This document shows positions 42,507 through 50,696 of a stretch of DNA of 64,000 nt, piece after piece (the first letter of the stretch is position 1; the number at the start of each line of letters is the position of its first letter). The stretch is from Amycolatopsis palatopharyngis. GTDB taxonomy: Bacteria; Actinomycetota; Actinomycetes; Mycobacteriales; Pseudonocardiaceae. The notes under the pieces were generated by a model, which was not told where the DNA came from, searched no databases, and saw only the letters and a list, made by a program, of their open reading frames with translations. The position numbers and the translations under genes were made by a program. The DNA lies in NCBI RefSeq assembly GCF_003385185.1, contig NZ_PQHZ01000013.1, forward strand, positions 85,061-149,060, given 5' to 3'.

Positions 42507-43027
42507 GCGAACCACGGGTGCACCGGGACCCGGCATTCGTGCTGCTCGAGACCTACGACGCGGCACTGCCGGAGGTCTACGGCTACCTGCTGTCCCGGTG
42601 CGGAAACCGGGCGCTCGCCGAGGAGCTGACCTCAGAGACGTTCCTCGGTGCCGTCGCCGCGACCCGCAAGCCGCATGCACCTGCGGTCAGCGTCCCCTGG
42701 CTGATCGGGGTCGCACGGCACAAGCTCGCCGACCACTGGCGCTACCGGGAACGGGAACAACGCGGTCTGCGGCTCATGCACGAGACGGAACCAGAGTCGG
42801 TGGACCCATGGGACGCCGAACTCGATGCCCTGCGGGCCCGGCAGGTACTCGCCGCGATGGGGCCGCATCACCGGTCGGCGCTGACCCTGCGCTACCTGGA
42901 CGGACTCGGCGTGCCGGAGGTCGCCGAGATCCTCGGCCGCACCGTGCACGCCACCGAAGCCCTGCTGGTCCGGGCCCGGTCCGCGTTCCGGGCCGAGTAC
43001 GAGAGGAAGGAGGGCTGTGATGACTGA
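42503..43027 (+). CDS. ECF RNA polymerase sigma factor
   Basis: A 174-residue group 4 sigma factor. Region 2 is at about 15-80 (LETYDAALPEVYGYLLSRCG, AEELTSETFLGAVAA, VPWLIGVARHKLADHWRYRE) and region 4 at about 110-165 (LAAMGPHHRSALTLRYLDGL, VPEVAEILGRTVHATEALLV). Start coupled to the upstream ORF by GTGA and end overlapping the VOC gene by 8 bases. The gene pair sigma plus VOC protein with an N-terminal anti-sigma-like segment is a recurrent actinobacterial unit. Confidence 0.92.
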   Translation: MSEPRVHRDPAFVLLETYDAALPEVYGYLLSRCGNRALAEELTSETFLGAVAATRKPHAPAVSVPWLIGVARHKLADHWRYREREQRGLRLMHETEPESVDPWDAELDALRARQVLAAMGPHHRSALTLRYLDGLGVPEVAEILGRTVHATEALLVRARSAFRAEYERKEGCDD

Positions 43028-43928
43028 CAACGATCCGTTGGCCGCCCTCCGCAGGCCGCACCAGCCGATCGACCCGGATCCGGCGTTCGCCGAAGACCTG
43101 CGGGAACGATTGCGCAGCCTCATCCTGCCGTCCCCGACGACGACAACCGGAGAAGCCATGACCATCACCGAATCGACGCAGGCGGTCCCGCGAGCGGACT
43201 ACCACTCGATCAGCCCTTACCTCGTCGTGGACAACGCCTGGCGGGCGCTCGACTTCTACGTGGAGGTGTTCGGCGCCGAGCACAGGGGCGAGCCGATCGT
43301 GATGGAGGACGGCAGGATCGGGCACGCGGAGGTGGCGATCGGCGACTCGGTGCTGATGATGGCCGAGGAGTTCCCGGAGGTCGGCCACGTCGCCGGCCCC
43401 GGCGGCGCCTCGCTGCGGGTGGAGACGATCGATGTGGACGCGACCCTGGCGCGAGCCGTCGATCAAGGAGCCGAGGTACTCAGCCCGGCCGAGGACCGGG
43501 GACACGGGCGAACCGGCACTATTCGGGATCCTTTCGGCCAGCGCTGGCTTGTCAGCCAGGCACCAAGGCGGTCCTCGGCGGGAGCACCCGCGCCACGGCA
43601 CGGTCACGCCGCCTACTTCACCCTCACGGCACCGGACGACGAGGCGGCCAGGTCGTTCTACGGTGCCGTACTCGGCTGGCAGTTCGCCACGGGCACGGTG
43701 CCGCGAGCCTGGCAGGTCGAGGGCAGCGGCCTGCCGGACGCGGGCATCTGGGGCGGTCAGGACTACCCGGGCTGGAAGCTCATGTACGCCGTGGACGACC
43801 TGGACAGCGCCGTCGAACGGGTGGCCGCTCGGGGCGGGCTGGTGCGGGAAACCAAGCAGGAGCCCTACGGGCGCACTGCCGACTGCGTGGACGACCAGGG
43901 CATCGAGTTCTGGCTGTGGGAGGGCTGA
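43020..43928 (+). CDS. Two-domain VOC protein with sigma-linked N-terminal segment
   Basis: A 302-residue protein. The first 45 residues (LAALRRPHQPIDPDPAFAED, LRERLRSLI) form a short helical segment typical of proteins encoded beside this sigma type. Two glyoxalase/VOC domains follow, at about 60-180 (SPYLVVDNAWRALDFYVEVF, GTIRDPFGQRWLVS) and 195-300 (YFTLTAPDDEAARSFYGAVL, VDDQGIEFWLWEG). The metal site and substrate are unknown. It overlaps the sigma gene and the next gene (TGATG), so all are one operon. Confidence 0.85.
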   Translation: MTDNDPLAALRRPHQPIDPDPAFAEDLRERLRSLILPSPTTTTGEAMTITESTQAVPRADYHSISPYLVVDNAWRALDFYVEVFGAEHRGEPIVMEDGRIGHAEVAIGDSVLMMAEEFPEVGHVAGPGGASLRVETIDVDATLARAVDQGAEVLSPAEDRGHGRTGTIRDPFGQRWLVSQAPRRSSAGAPAPRHGHAAYFTLTAPDDEAARSFYGAVLGWQFATGTVPRAWQVEGSGLPDAGIWGGQDYPGWKLMYAVDDLDSAVERVAARGGLVRETKQEPYGRTADCVDDQGIEFWLWEG

Positions 43929-44302
43929 TGACGGCGGCGCCGAGGATGTACGAACGCTGGATTCACGAGCTGTGGAACGGTGACCTCGCCGAGCTGCCCG
44001 CGATCGCGCGTGGTGTGGTGTCCGACGATTTCGTCGGCAACTGGCCCGGCAACACCGCTCTGGTGCACGGTCCGGACGAGCTGGCCGCGGTGATCCGGCA
44101 GGGCAGGGAGATGTTCGACGAGCTGAGCTTCGACATCGAGGTCGGGCCGATCGAGCAGGGCGACCTGGTGTCGGGGCGCTGGGTGGCCACCGGGCGATAC
44201 CAGGGCTCGCCGTCGCAGTTCCACGGCCACGACCTGCTACGCCGCGACGGGGACCGGTTCGTCGAGTACTGGGTGATCGCCGAGGACCCAACGGCTAGCT
44301 GA
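43928..44302 (+). CDS. SnoaL-like/ester cyclase-type protein
   Basis: A 124-residue alpha+beta barrel protein of the NTF2/SnoaL superfamily (YERWIHELWNGDLAELPAIA, DLVSGRWVATGRYQG, DGDRFVEYWVIAED). Members are small cyclases, isomerases or non-enzymatic ligand binders; the sequence does not settle which. Its ATG overlaps the VOC stop (TGATG), placing it third in the sigma operon, perhaps as an enzyme under that sigma factor. Confidence 0.85.
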   Translation: MTAAPRMYERWIHELWNGDLAELPAIARGVVSDDFVGNWPGNTALVHGPDELAAVIRQGREMFDELSFDIEVGPIEQGDLVSGRWVATGRYQGSPSQFHGHDLLRRDGDRFVEYWVIAEDPTAS

Positions 44303-44340
44303 GCGCCGGTGGGTTCGATATTCGGGATGCGAACCGAATC

Positions 44341-44374
44341 CCATTGTGGTAGCAGGCTGGTACCATTGTGGTAT
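44341..44374 (+). promoter_or_regulatory. Direct-repeat operator of the toxin-antitoxin operon
   Basis: CCATTGTGGTA occurs exactly at 44341-44351 and 44363-44373, a centre spacing of 22 bases (two helical turns); a third TGGTA lies between. The second repeat reaches the antitoxin ATG. Ribbon-helix-helix antitoxins bind such repeats to repress their own operon; here this is inferred. Confidence 0.7.
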
Positions 44375-44609
44375 GACCAAGCAGATCGCGGTACGCCTCC
44401 CCGATGATCTGGTCGAGTTCATCGACCGGGCCGTCGAACACGGTGCCGCCAGTAGCAGGGCAGCGGTGGTGGCGCAGGCGGTCGAACGAGAACGACGGCG
44501 AACGATCGCCGCTCGGGACGTCGCCATCCTCAGCGGCTTACACAACGATCACGATATGGACGAACTGGCGGAGTTCGCCTCGCGCACTCCCATGGATGAC
44601 CTCGACTGA
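44373..44609 (+). CDS. Ribbon-helix-helix antitoxin (MazE-type)
   Basis: A 78-residue protein with a ribbon-helix-helix N-terminus (TKQIAVRLPDDLVEFIDRAV, SRAAVVAQAVERERRR) that would bind DNA, and an acidic C-terminal tail (HDMDELAEFASRTPMDDLD) that would wrap the toxin. Its stop overlaps the toxin start (TGATG). No Shine-Dalgarno is visible, so it may be leaderless: the ATG lies at the edge of the operator. Similar to MazE-like antitoxins of mycobacteria. Confidence 0.88.
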   Translation: MTKQIAVRLPDDLVEFIDRAVEHGAASSRAAVVAQAVERERRRTIAARDVAILSGLHNDHDMDELAEFASRTPMDDLD

Positions 44610-44908
44610 TGCGGCCGATCCACCTCGCACGGCTGGACAAGACCCGCCCGGTACTCGTCCTCACCCGGGAGATGGTGCGCCCTCATCTGACGCGAGTCAG
44701 CGTCGCGCCGATCACCAGCACCATTCGCGGCCTGTCGACCGAGATTCCCGTCGACGGCGCGAACGGCCTCGACCACGACAGCGTCATCAGTTGCGACAAC
44801 ATCGTGACGGTGCCCAGAAGCGTTCTCGGCCGACACATCGGCTTCCTCCTGCCCGAGCAGGAAACCCAGCTCGCCGAGGCGATCCGTGCCGCGTTCGACC
44901 TAGCCTGA
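44609..44908 (+). CDS. mazF: MazF/PemK-type endoribonuclease toxin
   Basis: A 99-residue PemK-fold ribonuclease that cleaves mRNA at short motifs when free of antitoxin. Core motifs are PIHLARLDKTRPVLVLTREM, VSVAPITSTIRGLSTEIPVD and SVISCDNIVTVPRSVLGRHI; the strand-borne Arg and Thr residues of the active site are present. Full length, with intact antitoxin next to it, so probably functional. Confidence 0.92.
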   Translation: MRPIHLARLDKTRPVLVLTREMVRPHLTRVSVAPITSTIRGLSTEIPVDGANGLDHDSVISCDNIVTVPRSVLGRHIGFLLPEQETQLAEAIRAAFDLA

Positions 44909-44916
44909 AGTGCGGC

Positions 44917-46701
44917 CTAGCGGCCGGCCGCGTAACCCTGCATACCGCGCGCGTTCGCCGCACCGCGCAGAATGCCAGTTGCCTTGTCGCGGGACACCGC
45001 CGACAACCGGCCGAGGGCCCACGGACCGGCATCCAGCACCTCGTGCCCGCGCTCCCGTAAGTCCTCGATCGCCTCAGCACCCAGCCGGGACTCCACGACC
45101 AGCTCGCGTGGGTTCCACGAACGCGGATAGAACGAACTGGGAAACGCCGTGGTGTGCCAGGCCGGGGAGTCGATGGCCTCCTGCAGGTTCAGCTCGCCGA
45201 GTGTGTGCGCCAGCCAGAAGCACACCTGCCACTGATCCTGCTGGTCACCGCCGGGGGTGCCGAACGCGATCGTCGGCTCACCGTCGCGCAACGCCATCGA
45301 CGGCGACAGAGTGATCCTCGGCCGCTTGCCCGGTGCGAGGGAGTTGGGCAGGCCCTGCTCCAGCCAGAACATCTGCGCACGGGAGTCGAGGCAGAAGCCC
45401 AGCTCCGGGATCGTCGGACTGGACTGCAACCAGCCGCCCGACGGCGTCGCGGAGATCATGTTCCCGAACGAGTCGACGATGTCGATGTGCACGGTGTCGC
45501 CCCTGGCCGCGCCGGTGGGACTGACCGTCGGCTCGCCGGTGGCGCCAGATCCGGAGCCACCGCCACGGGTACGGGCGAGGACCTCCGGCAGGCGCGGTTG
45601 CCTGCCGCCGGGCGCGCCTGGTCGCAGCTCGGCGCTGGCTTGCGCACCAACCAGAGCTCGTCTGGCCTCGGTGTACTCCGGGGACAGCAGCAGTTCGAGT
45701 GGCACGTCGTCGCTGTCGCCGTACCAGGCCTCCCGGTCCGCGAAGGCGAGTTTGGCGACCTCGGTGGCCAGGTGGACCGTATGCGCCGTAGGCACGCCGT
45801 CGACGTAGGACAACTCGTCCCGGAAGCCGTTCAGCATGAGCAGCTGCTGCGCCAGTGCAGGCCCCTGCGTCCACGCGCCGCACTTGGCGAGACCCCATTC
45901 GCCGAGGTCGGTGATCAGCGCGTTCTCGTAGGTGGCCTCCCAGTTCGCCAGGTCGTCACCGGTGAGCAGGCCCGTGTGGTCACGGCCGGAGTCGTCCCGG
46001 AACGCCTTCCTGCTGAAGGCGTCGACCGCTTCGGCCACGAAACCGTGCGACCAGGCACGGCGCGCGGCGTCGATCTGCGCCTCGCGGTCACTGACCGTTT
46101 CGGCCTCGGTCAGCAACCGCTGCCAGGTACGGGCGAGTGTGCGGTTGCTGTGCAGTGAGCCGGGTGCGGGCGGCTCCCCGCCGGGCAGCCAGAGCTGCGC
46201 GGACGTGGGCCAGTGCCGGGCGAAGAGGTCGGCCACCGTGCTGATCGTGCTGGTGATCCGGTCGACCACGGGGACGCCGTTCCAGGCGTAGGAGATCGCG
46301 TAGCCGAGGATGTCACGCAGGTGCTTGGTGCCGTGGTCGCGCAGGAGCAGCAGCCACCCGTCCCATGCGCCGGGGACTGTTGCGGAGAGCAGGCCGCTGC
46401 CGGGAATCAGGTCGAGCCCGAGCCCGGCGAAGTGCCCGGGAGTGGCGGCCGAGGGTGCTACGCCCTGCCCGCAGAGCACTTGGGGAGTACGGTCGGCTGC
46501 GGTCGCGAAGATCGCCGGAACCTGGCCCGCGGGGCCGTTCAGGTGTGGCTCGGCGACCTGGAGGACGAATCCGGCCGCGACCGCGGCGTCGAAGGCGTTG
46601 CCATCGTCCTCGAGCACAGCCATGGCGGTGGCCGACGCGAGCCAGTGGGTCGACGCGACCATCCCGTGGGTGCCGGCGAGTTCCGGCCTCGTCGTGAACA
46701 C
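44917..46701 (-). CDS. Gamma-glutamyltransferase-family protein
   Basis: A 594-residue Ntn hydrolase precursor. The autocleavage/nucleophile Thr is in ARGDTVHIDIVDSFGNMISA near residue 400, followed by PSGGWLQSSPTIPELGF and RPRITLSPSMALRDGEP, which hold substrate contacts. There is no signal peptide, unlike classic secreted GGT; cytosolic acylase or gamma-glutamyl hydrolase activity is possible. GTG start. It is convergent with mazF with an 8-base gap. A pair of CTTTCCCGGGAAAG palindromes lies upstream. Confidence 0.9.
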   Translation of the reverse strand: MFTTRPELAGTHGMVASTHWLASATAMAVLEDDGNAFDAAVAAGFVLQVAEPHLNGPAGQVPAIFATAADRTPQVLCGQGVAPSAATPGHFAGLGLDLIPGSGLLSATVPGAWDGWLLLLRDHGTKHLRDILGYAISYAWNGVPVVDRITSTISTVADLFARHWPTSAQLWLPGGEPPAPGSLHSNRTLARTWQRLLTEAETVSDREAQIDAARRAWSHGFVAEAVDAFSRKAFRDDSGRDHTGLLTGDDLANWEATYENALITDLGEWGLAKCGAWTQGPALAQQLLMLNGFRDELSYVDGVPTAHTVHLATEVAKLAFADREAWYGDSDDVPLELLLSPEYTEARRALVGAQASAELRPGAPGGRQPRLPEVLARTRGGGSGSGATGEPTVSPTGAARGDTVHIDIVDSFGNMISATPSGGWLQSSPTIPELGFCLDSRAQMFWLEQGLPNSLAPGKRPRITLSPSMALRDGEPTIAFGTPGGDQQDQWQVCFWLAHTLGELNLQEAIDSPAWHTTAFPSSFYPRSWNPRELVVESRLGAEAIEDLRERGHEVLDAGPWALGRLSAVSRDKATGILRGAANARGMQGYAAGR

Positions 46702-46761
46702 GTCACTAGACTAGGTGAAAACTTTCGTTTACCCAACTAACTTATTGCCCAGCTCACCACT

Positions 46762-46828
46762 CGCGCTTTCCCGGGAAAGCGCGAGGTATCGCGCGCATGC
46801 AACTACCGCGCTTTCCCGGGAAAGTGCG
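46762..46828. repeat. Pair of CTTTCCCGGGAAAG palindromes
   Basis: Copies at 46762-46783 and 46807-46828, 45 bases apart start to start, in the same first-perfect/second-TGCG form as the pair at 19407/19450. They fill the gap between the start of the GGT gene and the stop of the UDP-glucose dehydrogenase gene. Confidence 0.9.
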
Positions 46829-46844
46829 AGATTGGGAAGTGGGG

Positions 46845-48149
46845 TCAGGCTTTGGTGAGGCGGCGCTGGTGCCTAGGGCGGCCGATGCCCTGCCAGGAGA
46901 GGCCAGCGTCCAGGATCGCGGCTGGGTCGAGCAGGTTGCGGGTGTCTACCACGGCGTCCCCGGCCATCAGTTCACCGACGTACGCCCAGTCCAGCCTGCG
47001 GAACTCCTGCCACTCCGTGAGCACGACAACGGCATCCGCGGCCTTTGACACCTGATACGCGTCGTCGACCACGGTCATCCCGGGCAACTCCCCGCCGACC
47101 GCCGGGTCGTATGCGGTGACCTCAGCACCGTGCGCGCACAACACCGAGGCCACGGCCAGGGCAGGTGAGTCGCGCAGATCGTTCGTGCCCGCCTTGAAGG
47201 CCAGACCCAGCAGCCCGATCCGCGCGGTGGAAAGGTTCCCCCCGACAGCCCCGGCGATCTTGGCGATGATCCGATCCCGCTGGGCCAGGTTCTCGTCCAC
47301 CGCGGCCGACAGCAGGCCGAAGTCGAACCGCACCGACTCGGCGATGTTGAGCAGCGCGCTGGTGTCCTTTGGCAGACACGATCCGCCCCAGCCGGGCCCG
47401 GGCTTGAGGAAGGACCGGCCGATCCGCCGGTCGTAGCCCATACCGTGGGTCACGGCGTCGATATCGGCGCCGAGACGCTCGCACAGTTCGGCCACCGAGT
47501 TGACGTAGGACAGCTTCATCGCGAGGAAGCAGTTCGCCGCGTACTTGACGAGTTCCGCGCTCGCCGCGTCGGTCACCACGGTCGGCGCGGCCAGATCCCG
47601 GTACAGCTGCCCCACCCAGCGCGCCGCACCGAGATCGTCCGAGCCGACGACGATCCGGTCGGGACCGAGGAAGTCCGCCACCGCGGTTCCCTCCCGCAGA
47701 AACTCCGGATTCGACACCACCGGCAGGTCGTCGCGCCCGAGCAGGTCCCGGATCCGGCCCGAGGTGCCGACCGGCACCGTCGACTTGGTGATCAGCGCAC
47801 AACCGGACGGCAGTTCGTCGCGAATCTCGGCGGCCACCGCCTCCACCGCGCGCAGATCGGCGGCCCCACCAGCGCCCATCGGCGTCGGGACGCACAGGAA
47901 CACACCTTCGGCATCGGCAACGGCCTCCCGCGCACCGACCACGAACGACAGTCTGCGCGAGGTCAGTCCCCGCGCGACGAGCTCGGCGAGGCCGGGCTCC
48001 ATGATGTCCACTCGCCCGGCCGCAAGCCTGGCGATCTTGGCTTTGTCCACGTCGACGCAGGTCACCCTGTGGCCGAGGCTGGCGAGGCAGGCCCCGGTGG
48101 TCAGTCCTACGTATCCCGTCCCGACAACCACGATGCGAGCTGAGCTCAT
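46845..48149 (-). CDS. ugd: UDP-glucose 6-dehydrogenase
   Basis: A 434-residue NAD-dependent enzyme that makes UDP-glucuronate for surface polysaccharides. Rossmann motif IVVVGTGYVGLTTGACLA, STVPVGTS, NPEFLREGTAVADF and the catalytic Cys in PGPGWGGSCLPKDTSAL near residue 268 are intact, with the C-terminal AYDP/VVVLTEWQEF region. It is divergent from the SDR gene and has no polysaccharide genes directly beside it; the glycan genes of 31-39 kb are a possible user. Confidence 0.95.
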   Translation of the reverse strand: MSSARIVVVGTGYVGLTTGACLASLGHRVTCVDVDKAKIARLAAGRVDIMEPGLAELVARGLTSRRLSFVVGAREAVADAEGVFLCVPTPMGAGGAADLRAVEAVAAEIRDELPSGCALITKSTVPVGTSGRIRDLLGRDDLPVVSNPEFLREGTAVADFLGPDRIVVGSDDLGAARWVGQLYRDLAAPTVVTDAASAELVKYAANCFLAMKLSYVNSVAELCERLGADIDAVTHGMGYDRRIGRSFLKPGPGWGGSCLPKDTSALLNIAESVRFDFGLLSAAVDENLAQRDRIIAKIAGAVGGNLSTARIGLLGLAFKAGTNDLRDSPALAVASVLCAHGAEVTAYDPAVGGELPGMTVVDDAYQVSKAADAVVVLTEWQEFRRLDWAYVGELMAGDAVVDTRNLLDPAAILDAGLSWQGIGRPRHQRRLTKA

Positions 48150-48303
48150 GCCTCAAAACGTCTCAGCCGCAGTTGACCGGCCCGCAAACGGAAGAGGACC
48201 GGTCCACGTACTCCGCGCGACAGGTGAGGAGGCACACTCCCCGAAGGGGCGCGAACGGGCGTTAACCTGTCCGCAGACTGGGAACAGGAAGGACACGGAG
48301 AAC

Positions 48304-49062
48304 ATGCAGATCAAGGACACCGCGGCCATCGTCACCGGTGGCGCATCCGGCCTGGGTGGCGCGACGGCGAAGGCGTTGGCCGCCAAGGGCGCCCAGGTTT
48401 TCGGACTCGACCTCGCCGCCTCCATCGAGAAGGCCGACCAGGTCGACGGCGTGACCTACGTCGAGGCCGACGTGACCAGCGCCGACCAGGTACAGGCCGC
48501 GGTGGACCAGGCCGCGGCCGCCGGTGTGCCGCTGCGCACGGTGGTCAACTGCGCGGGCGTCGGCTGGGCGGGGCGCATCCTGTCCAAGAACGGCCCGCAC
48601 GACCTGGAGCTGTTCCGCAAGGTTCTCGAGGTGAACCTGCTCGGCACGTTCAACGTGATGCGCCTCGGCGCGGATGCCGTCGCCAAGACCGAGCCGCTGG
48701 CCGACGACGCCCGCGGTGTCGTGATCAACACCGCCTCGGTGGCCGCGTTCGACGGGCAGATCGGCCAGATCGCCTACTCCGCGTCCAAGGGCGGCGTCGC
48801 CGGTATGACCCTGCCCGCCGCGCGTGACCTGGCCAAGCACGGTATCCGCGTGATGACCATCGCCCCCGGCATCATCGACACCCCGATGCTCGCGGGCGTC
48901 GGCGAGGAGTTCCGCGCCGGTCTGGCAGCCGGTGTGCCGTTCCCGCAGCGCCTCGGCCGCCCGGACGAGTACGCGCAGCTCGCGGTGAACATCGTCGAGC
49001 ACGACTACCTGAACGGTGAGGTCATCCGCCTCGACGGTTCGCTGCGGATGGCTCCGCGCTGA
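48304..49062 (+). CDS. Short-chain dehydrogenase (HSD10/3-hydroxyacyl-CoA dehydrogenase type)
   Basis: A 252-residue SDR. Cofactor motif TGGASGLGGATAKALAAKGA, NCAGVG, and the catalytic Ser-Tyr-Lys (NTASVAAFDGQIGQIAYSASK) are intact. Sequence is like 17-beta-HSD10/type II 3-hydroxyacyl-CoA dehydrogenase (QIKDTAAIVTGGASGLG, FPQRLGRPDEYAQLA), so oxidation of hydroxyacyl-CoA in beta-oxidation is the best guess. CGGAG lies 5 bases before the ATG. It is convergent with the WYL regulator with a single base between the stops. Confidence 0.93.
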   Translation: MQIKDTAAIVTGGASGLGGATAKALAAKGAQVFGLDLAASIEKADQVDGVTYVEADVTSADQVQAAVDQAAAAGVPLRTVVNCAGVGWAGRILSKNGPHDLELFRKVLEVNLLGTFNVMRLGADAVAKTEPLADDARGVVINTASVAAFDGQIGQIAYSASKGGVAGMTLPAARDLAKHGIRVMTIAPGIIDTPMLAGVGEEFRAGLAAGVPFPQRLGRPDEYAQLAVNIVEHDYLNGEVIRLDGSLRMAPR

Positions 49063-49063
49063 G

Positions 49064-50056
49064 TCAGTGGGGCGGCCCGGCCACGACTGTCGTATCCGGG
49101 CCGCCCGCCGACAGCAGTCGCTGTGCCAGCGCCTGACAGCGACTCCTGAGCTCCGGCGGGTCGAGTACCTCGAATTCGTGCCCCAGCAGTAGTACGTGCA
49201 TGAGCACGAAATCGAGGTTGCCGCCGCCGCTGCGTACTTCGCAGCGCTCGCTTCCGTGCGGTTGCACGATGGCGGCCGAAGGCGGCACCTGCGCGCGCAC
49301 GGTGTCGGCCGACGCGTGCACGAGAAAGCGCGCTTGGTGCGGATAGACCCGGCTCGCCACACTCTCCTGCACGTAGGTCGCCGCGTCCGGTGCCGCGCGT
49401 GGCTGGAAGCGCCAGGTCCGCGCCGACACCCCGGTCATCCGATCGACGCGGAAGCTACGCCAGTCGTCGCGGTCGAGGTCGTAGGCGAAGAGATACCAGC
49501 GCCGGTCGGAGGCGACCAGGCGATAGGGCTCGACGCGACGCGCTCGCACCTTGCTCCCTGCCGGGTAGTCGAAGCCTGCCTCGACCTCGTCGCGGCAGGC
49601 TCTGGCGAGTGTCATGAGCACGTCGGGATCGACCGGTGCACGACCACCGTCGAAGGACTCCACCGAACCGGCGAGTGCGCGCACCTCGTACCGCAACCGG
49701 GTGGGCAGTACGCGGTCCAGCTTGCTCAACGCCCGGAGTGCGGCCTCACCCGCACCGGCGACCGAGCCACCCGCGCCCGCGAGCAGCGAGACCGCGGTGG
49801 CGATCGCCTCCTCGTCGTCCAGCAGCAGCGGCGGCAGTTCCTGCCCCCGGCCGAGCTGGTAGCCGCCACCGATCCCCTGACCGGCATGTACCGGATAGCC
49901 GAGCGCACGCAACCGCTCGACATCTCGCCGGACCGTGCGCGAGGTGATCCCGAGCCGGTCGGCCAGTTCCGGGCCGGTCCAGACCCGGCGCTGCTGCAGC
50001 AGCCCGAGCAGGGTGAGCACCCGCTCCGTCGTACCCAGCTCGGCACCGCCTGCCAT
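49064..50056 (-). CDS. WYL-domain helix-turn-helix regulator (YafY/DeoR type)
   Basis: A regulator of about 330 residues. The N-terminal HTH_11 is at 5-65 (TTERVLTLLGLLQQRRVWTG, LADRLGITSRTVRRDVERLR), and the WYL domain lies near 140-220 (RVEPYRLVASDRRWYLFAYD, SFRVDRMTGVSA), with a C-terminal extension. WYL domains bind small molecules or nucleic acid and make the regulator respond to a ligand. ATG 50056 gives the normal family start; ATG 50083 is possible. The divergent VOC gene and an inverted repeat between them suggest autoregulation and control of that gene. Confidence 0.88.
   Translation of the reverse strand: MAGGAELGTTERVLTLLGLLQQRRVWTGPELADRLGITSRTVRRDVERLRALGYPVHAGQGIGGGYQLGRGQELPPLLLDDEEAIATAVSLLAGAGGSVAGAGEAALRALSKLDRVLPTRLRYEVRALAGSVESFDGGRAPVDPDVLMTLARACRDEVEAGFDYPAGSKVRARRVEPYRLVASDRRWYLFAYDLDRDDWRSFRVDRMTGVSARTWRFQPRAAPDAATYVQESVASRVYPHQARFLVHASADTVRAQVPPSAAIVQPHGSERCEVRSGGGNLDFVLMHVLLLGHEFEVLDPPELRSRCQALAQRLLSAGGPDTTVVAGPPH
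49070..49106 (+). terminator. Hairpin terminating the SDR gene inside the convergent gene
   Basis: GGGCGGCCCGG (49070-49080) pairs exactly with 49096-49106 across a 15-base loop, 7 bases after the SDR stop. It lies within the last 15 codons of the WYL regulator gene, so both roles share the same bases. Confidence 0.65.
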
Positions 50057-50083
50057 GTCCACATCGACCACTCTGACGAACAT

Positions 50084-50104
50084 AGCGGACCGATACTGTC
50101 CGCT
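50084..50104. promoter_or_regulatory. Inverted-repeat operator between WYL regulator and VOC gene
   Basis: AGCGGAC-CGATACT-GTCCGCT, perfect 7-base arms with a 7-base spacer, lies in the divergent promoter region 28 bases before the regulator ATG and 77 before the VOC gene. This is the geometry of a dimeric HTH repressor site; binding is inferred. Confidence 0.65.
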
Positions 50105-50181
50105 TTGGGTGCCAGAGTCGGCCGCATGGACGTACAAGAACGCAATCGGAACCGAACGCCGCACGTGAACGGAGCGACGCG

Positions 50182-50643
50182 ATGAGCCGCCACATCCAGG
50201 TCACCTTCGACGCCCACGATCCGAGGGCGCTGTCGGCTTTCTGGCGCGAAGCACTTGACTACGTGCACCCGGCACCGCCCGGGGTCGAACTGGCCGAGGG
50301 CGACGACGCTTTCGCCGCCTGGGACGTCTTCCTCGAGCGGATCGGCGTCCCCGAAGCTCAGCGCAATTCGAGCTCGGCGATCGAGGACCCGGACGGGCAG
50401 GGCCCGCGGCTGTTCTTCCAGCAGGTGCCGGAGGACAAGGTGGCCAAGAACCGCGTCCACATCGACGTCCGTGCGGCTCCAGGACTACAGGGAGAGCAGC
50501 GGATGGCGGCGCTGGAGGCCGAGTGCGACCGGCTCGTCGCGCTGGGGGCGAAGCGGGTGAGCCGCTTCGAGCCCGATCCCCCGATGAGCGGCGGTTTCAT
50601 CGTGCTGACCGACCCCGAGGGCAACGAGTTCTGCCTGGACTGA
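50182..50643 (+). CDS. VOC (glyoxalase-like) protein
   Basis: A 153-residue protein with two beta-alpha-beta3 modules of one VOC domain (HIQVTFDAHDPRALSAFWRE, SSSAIEDPDGQGPRLFFQQV, IVLTDPEGNEFCLD). Likely metal-binding residues are His near the start, and Glu in the last motif. Members include glyoxalases, antibiotic-binding proteins and dioxygenases. Divergence from the WYL regulator suggests inducible expression by the ligand of that regulator. Terminated by the hairpin at 50650-50687. Confidence 0.85.
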   Translation: MSRHIQVTFDAHDPRALSAFWREALDYVHPAPPGVELAEGDDAFAAWDVFLERIGVPEAQRNSSSAIEDPDGQGPRLFFQQVPEDKVAKNRVHIDVRAAPGLQGEQRMAALEAECDRLVALGAKRVSRFEPDPPMSGGFIVLTDPEGNEFCLD

Positions 50644-50649
50644 CGACTT

Positions 50650-50687
50650 CCCGAAACCGAGCCGACCGGCGACGGCTCGGTTTCGGG
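50650..50687. terminator. Perfect 15-bp hairpin, bidirectional terminator
   Basis: CCCGAAACCGAGCCG (50650-50664) and its exact complement (50673-50687) with an 8-base loop fill the gap between the convergent VOC and nuclease genes. Confidence 0.88.
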
Positions 50688-50696
50688 CCGGTCGGA

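Noticed and set aside
42162..44908. Mobile island suggested by the toxin-antitoxin and small regulators
   Set aside because: No integrase, attachment-site duplication, transposase or clear composition change; the genes overlap in an orderly way with their neighbours.
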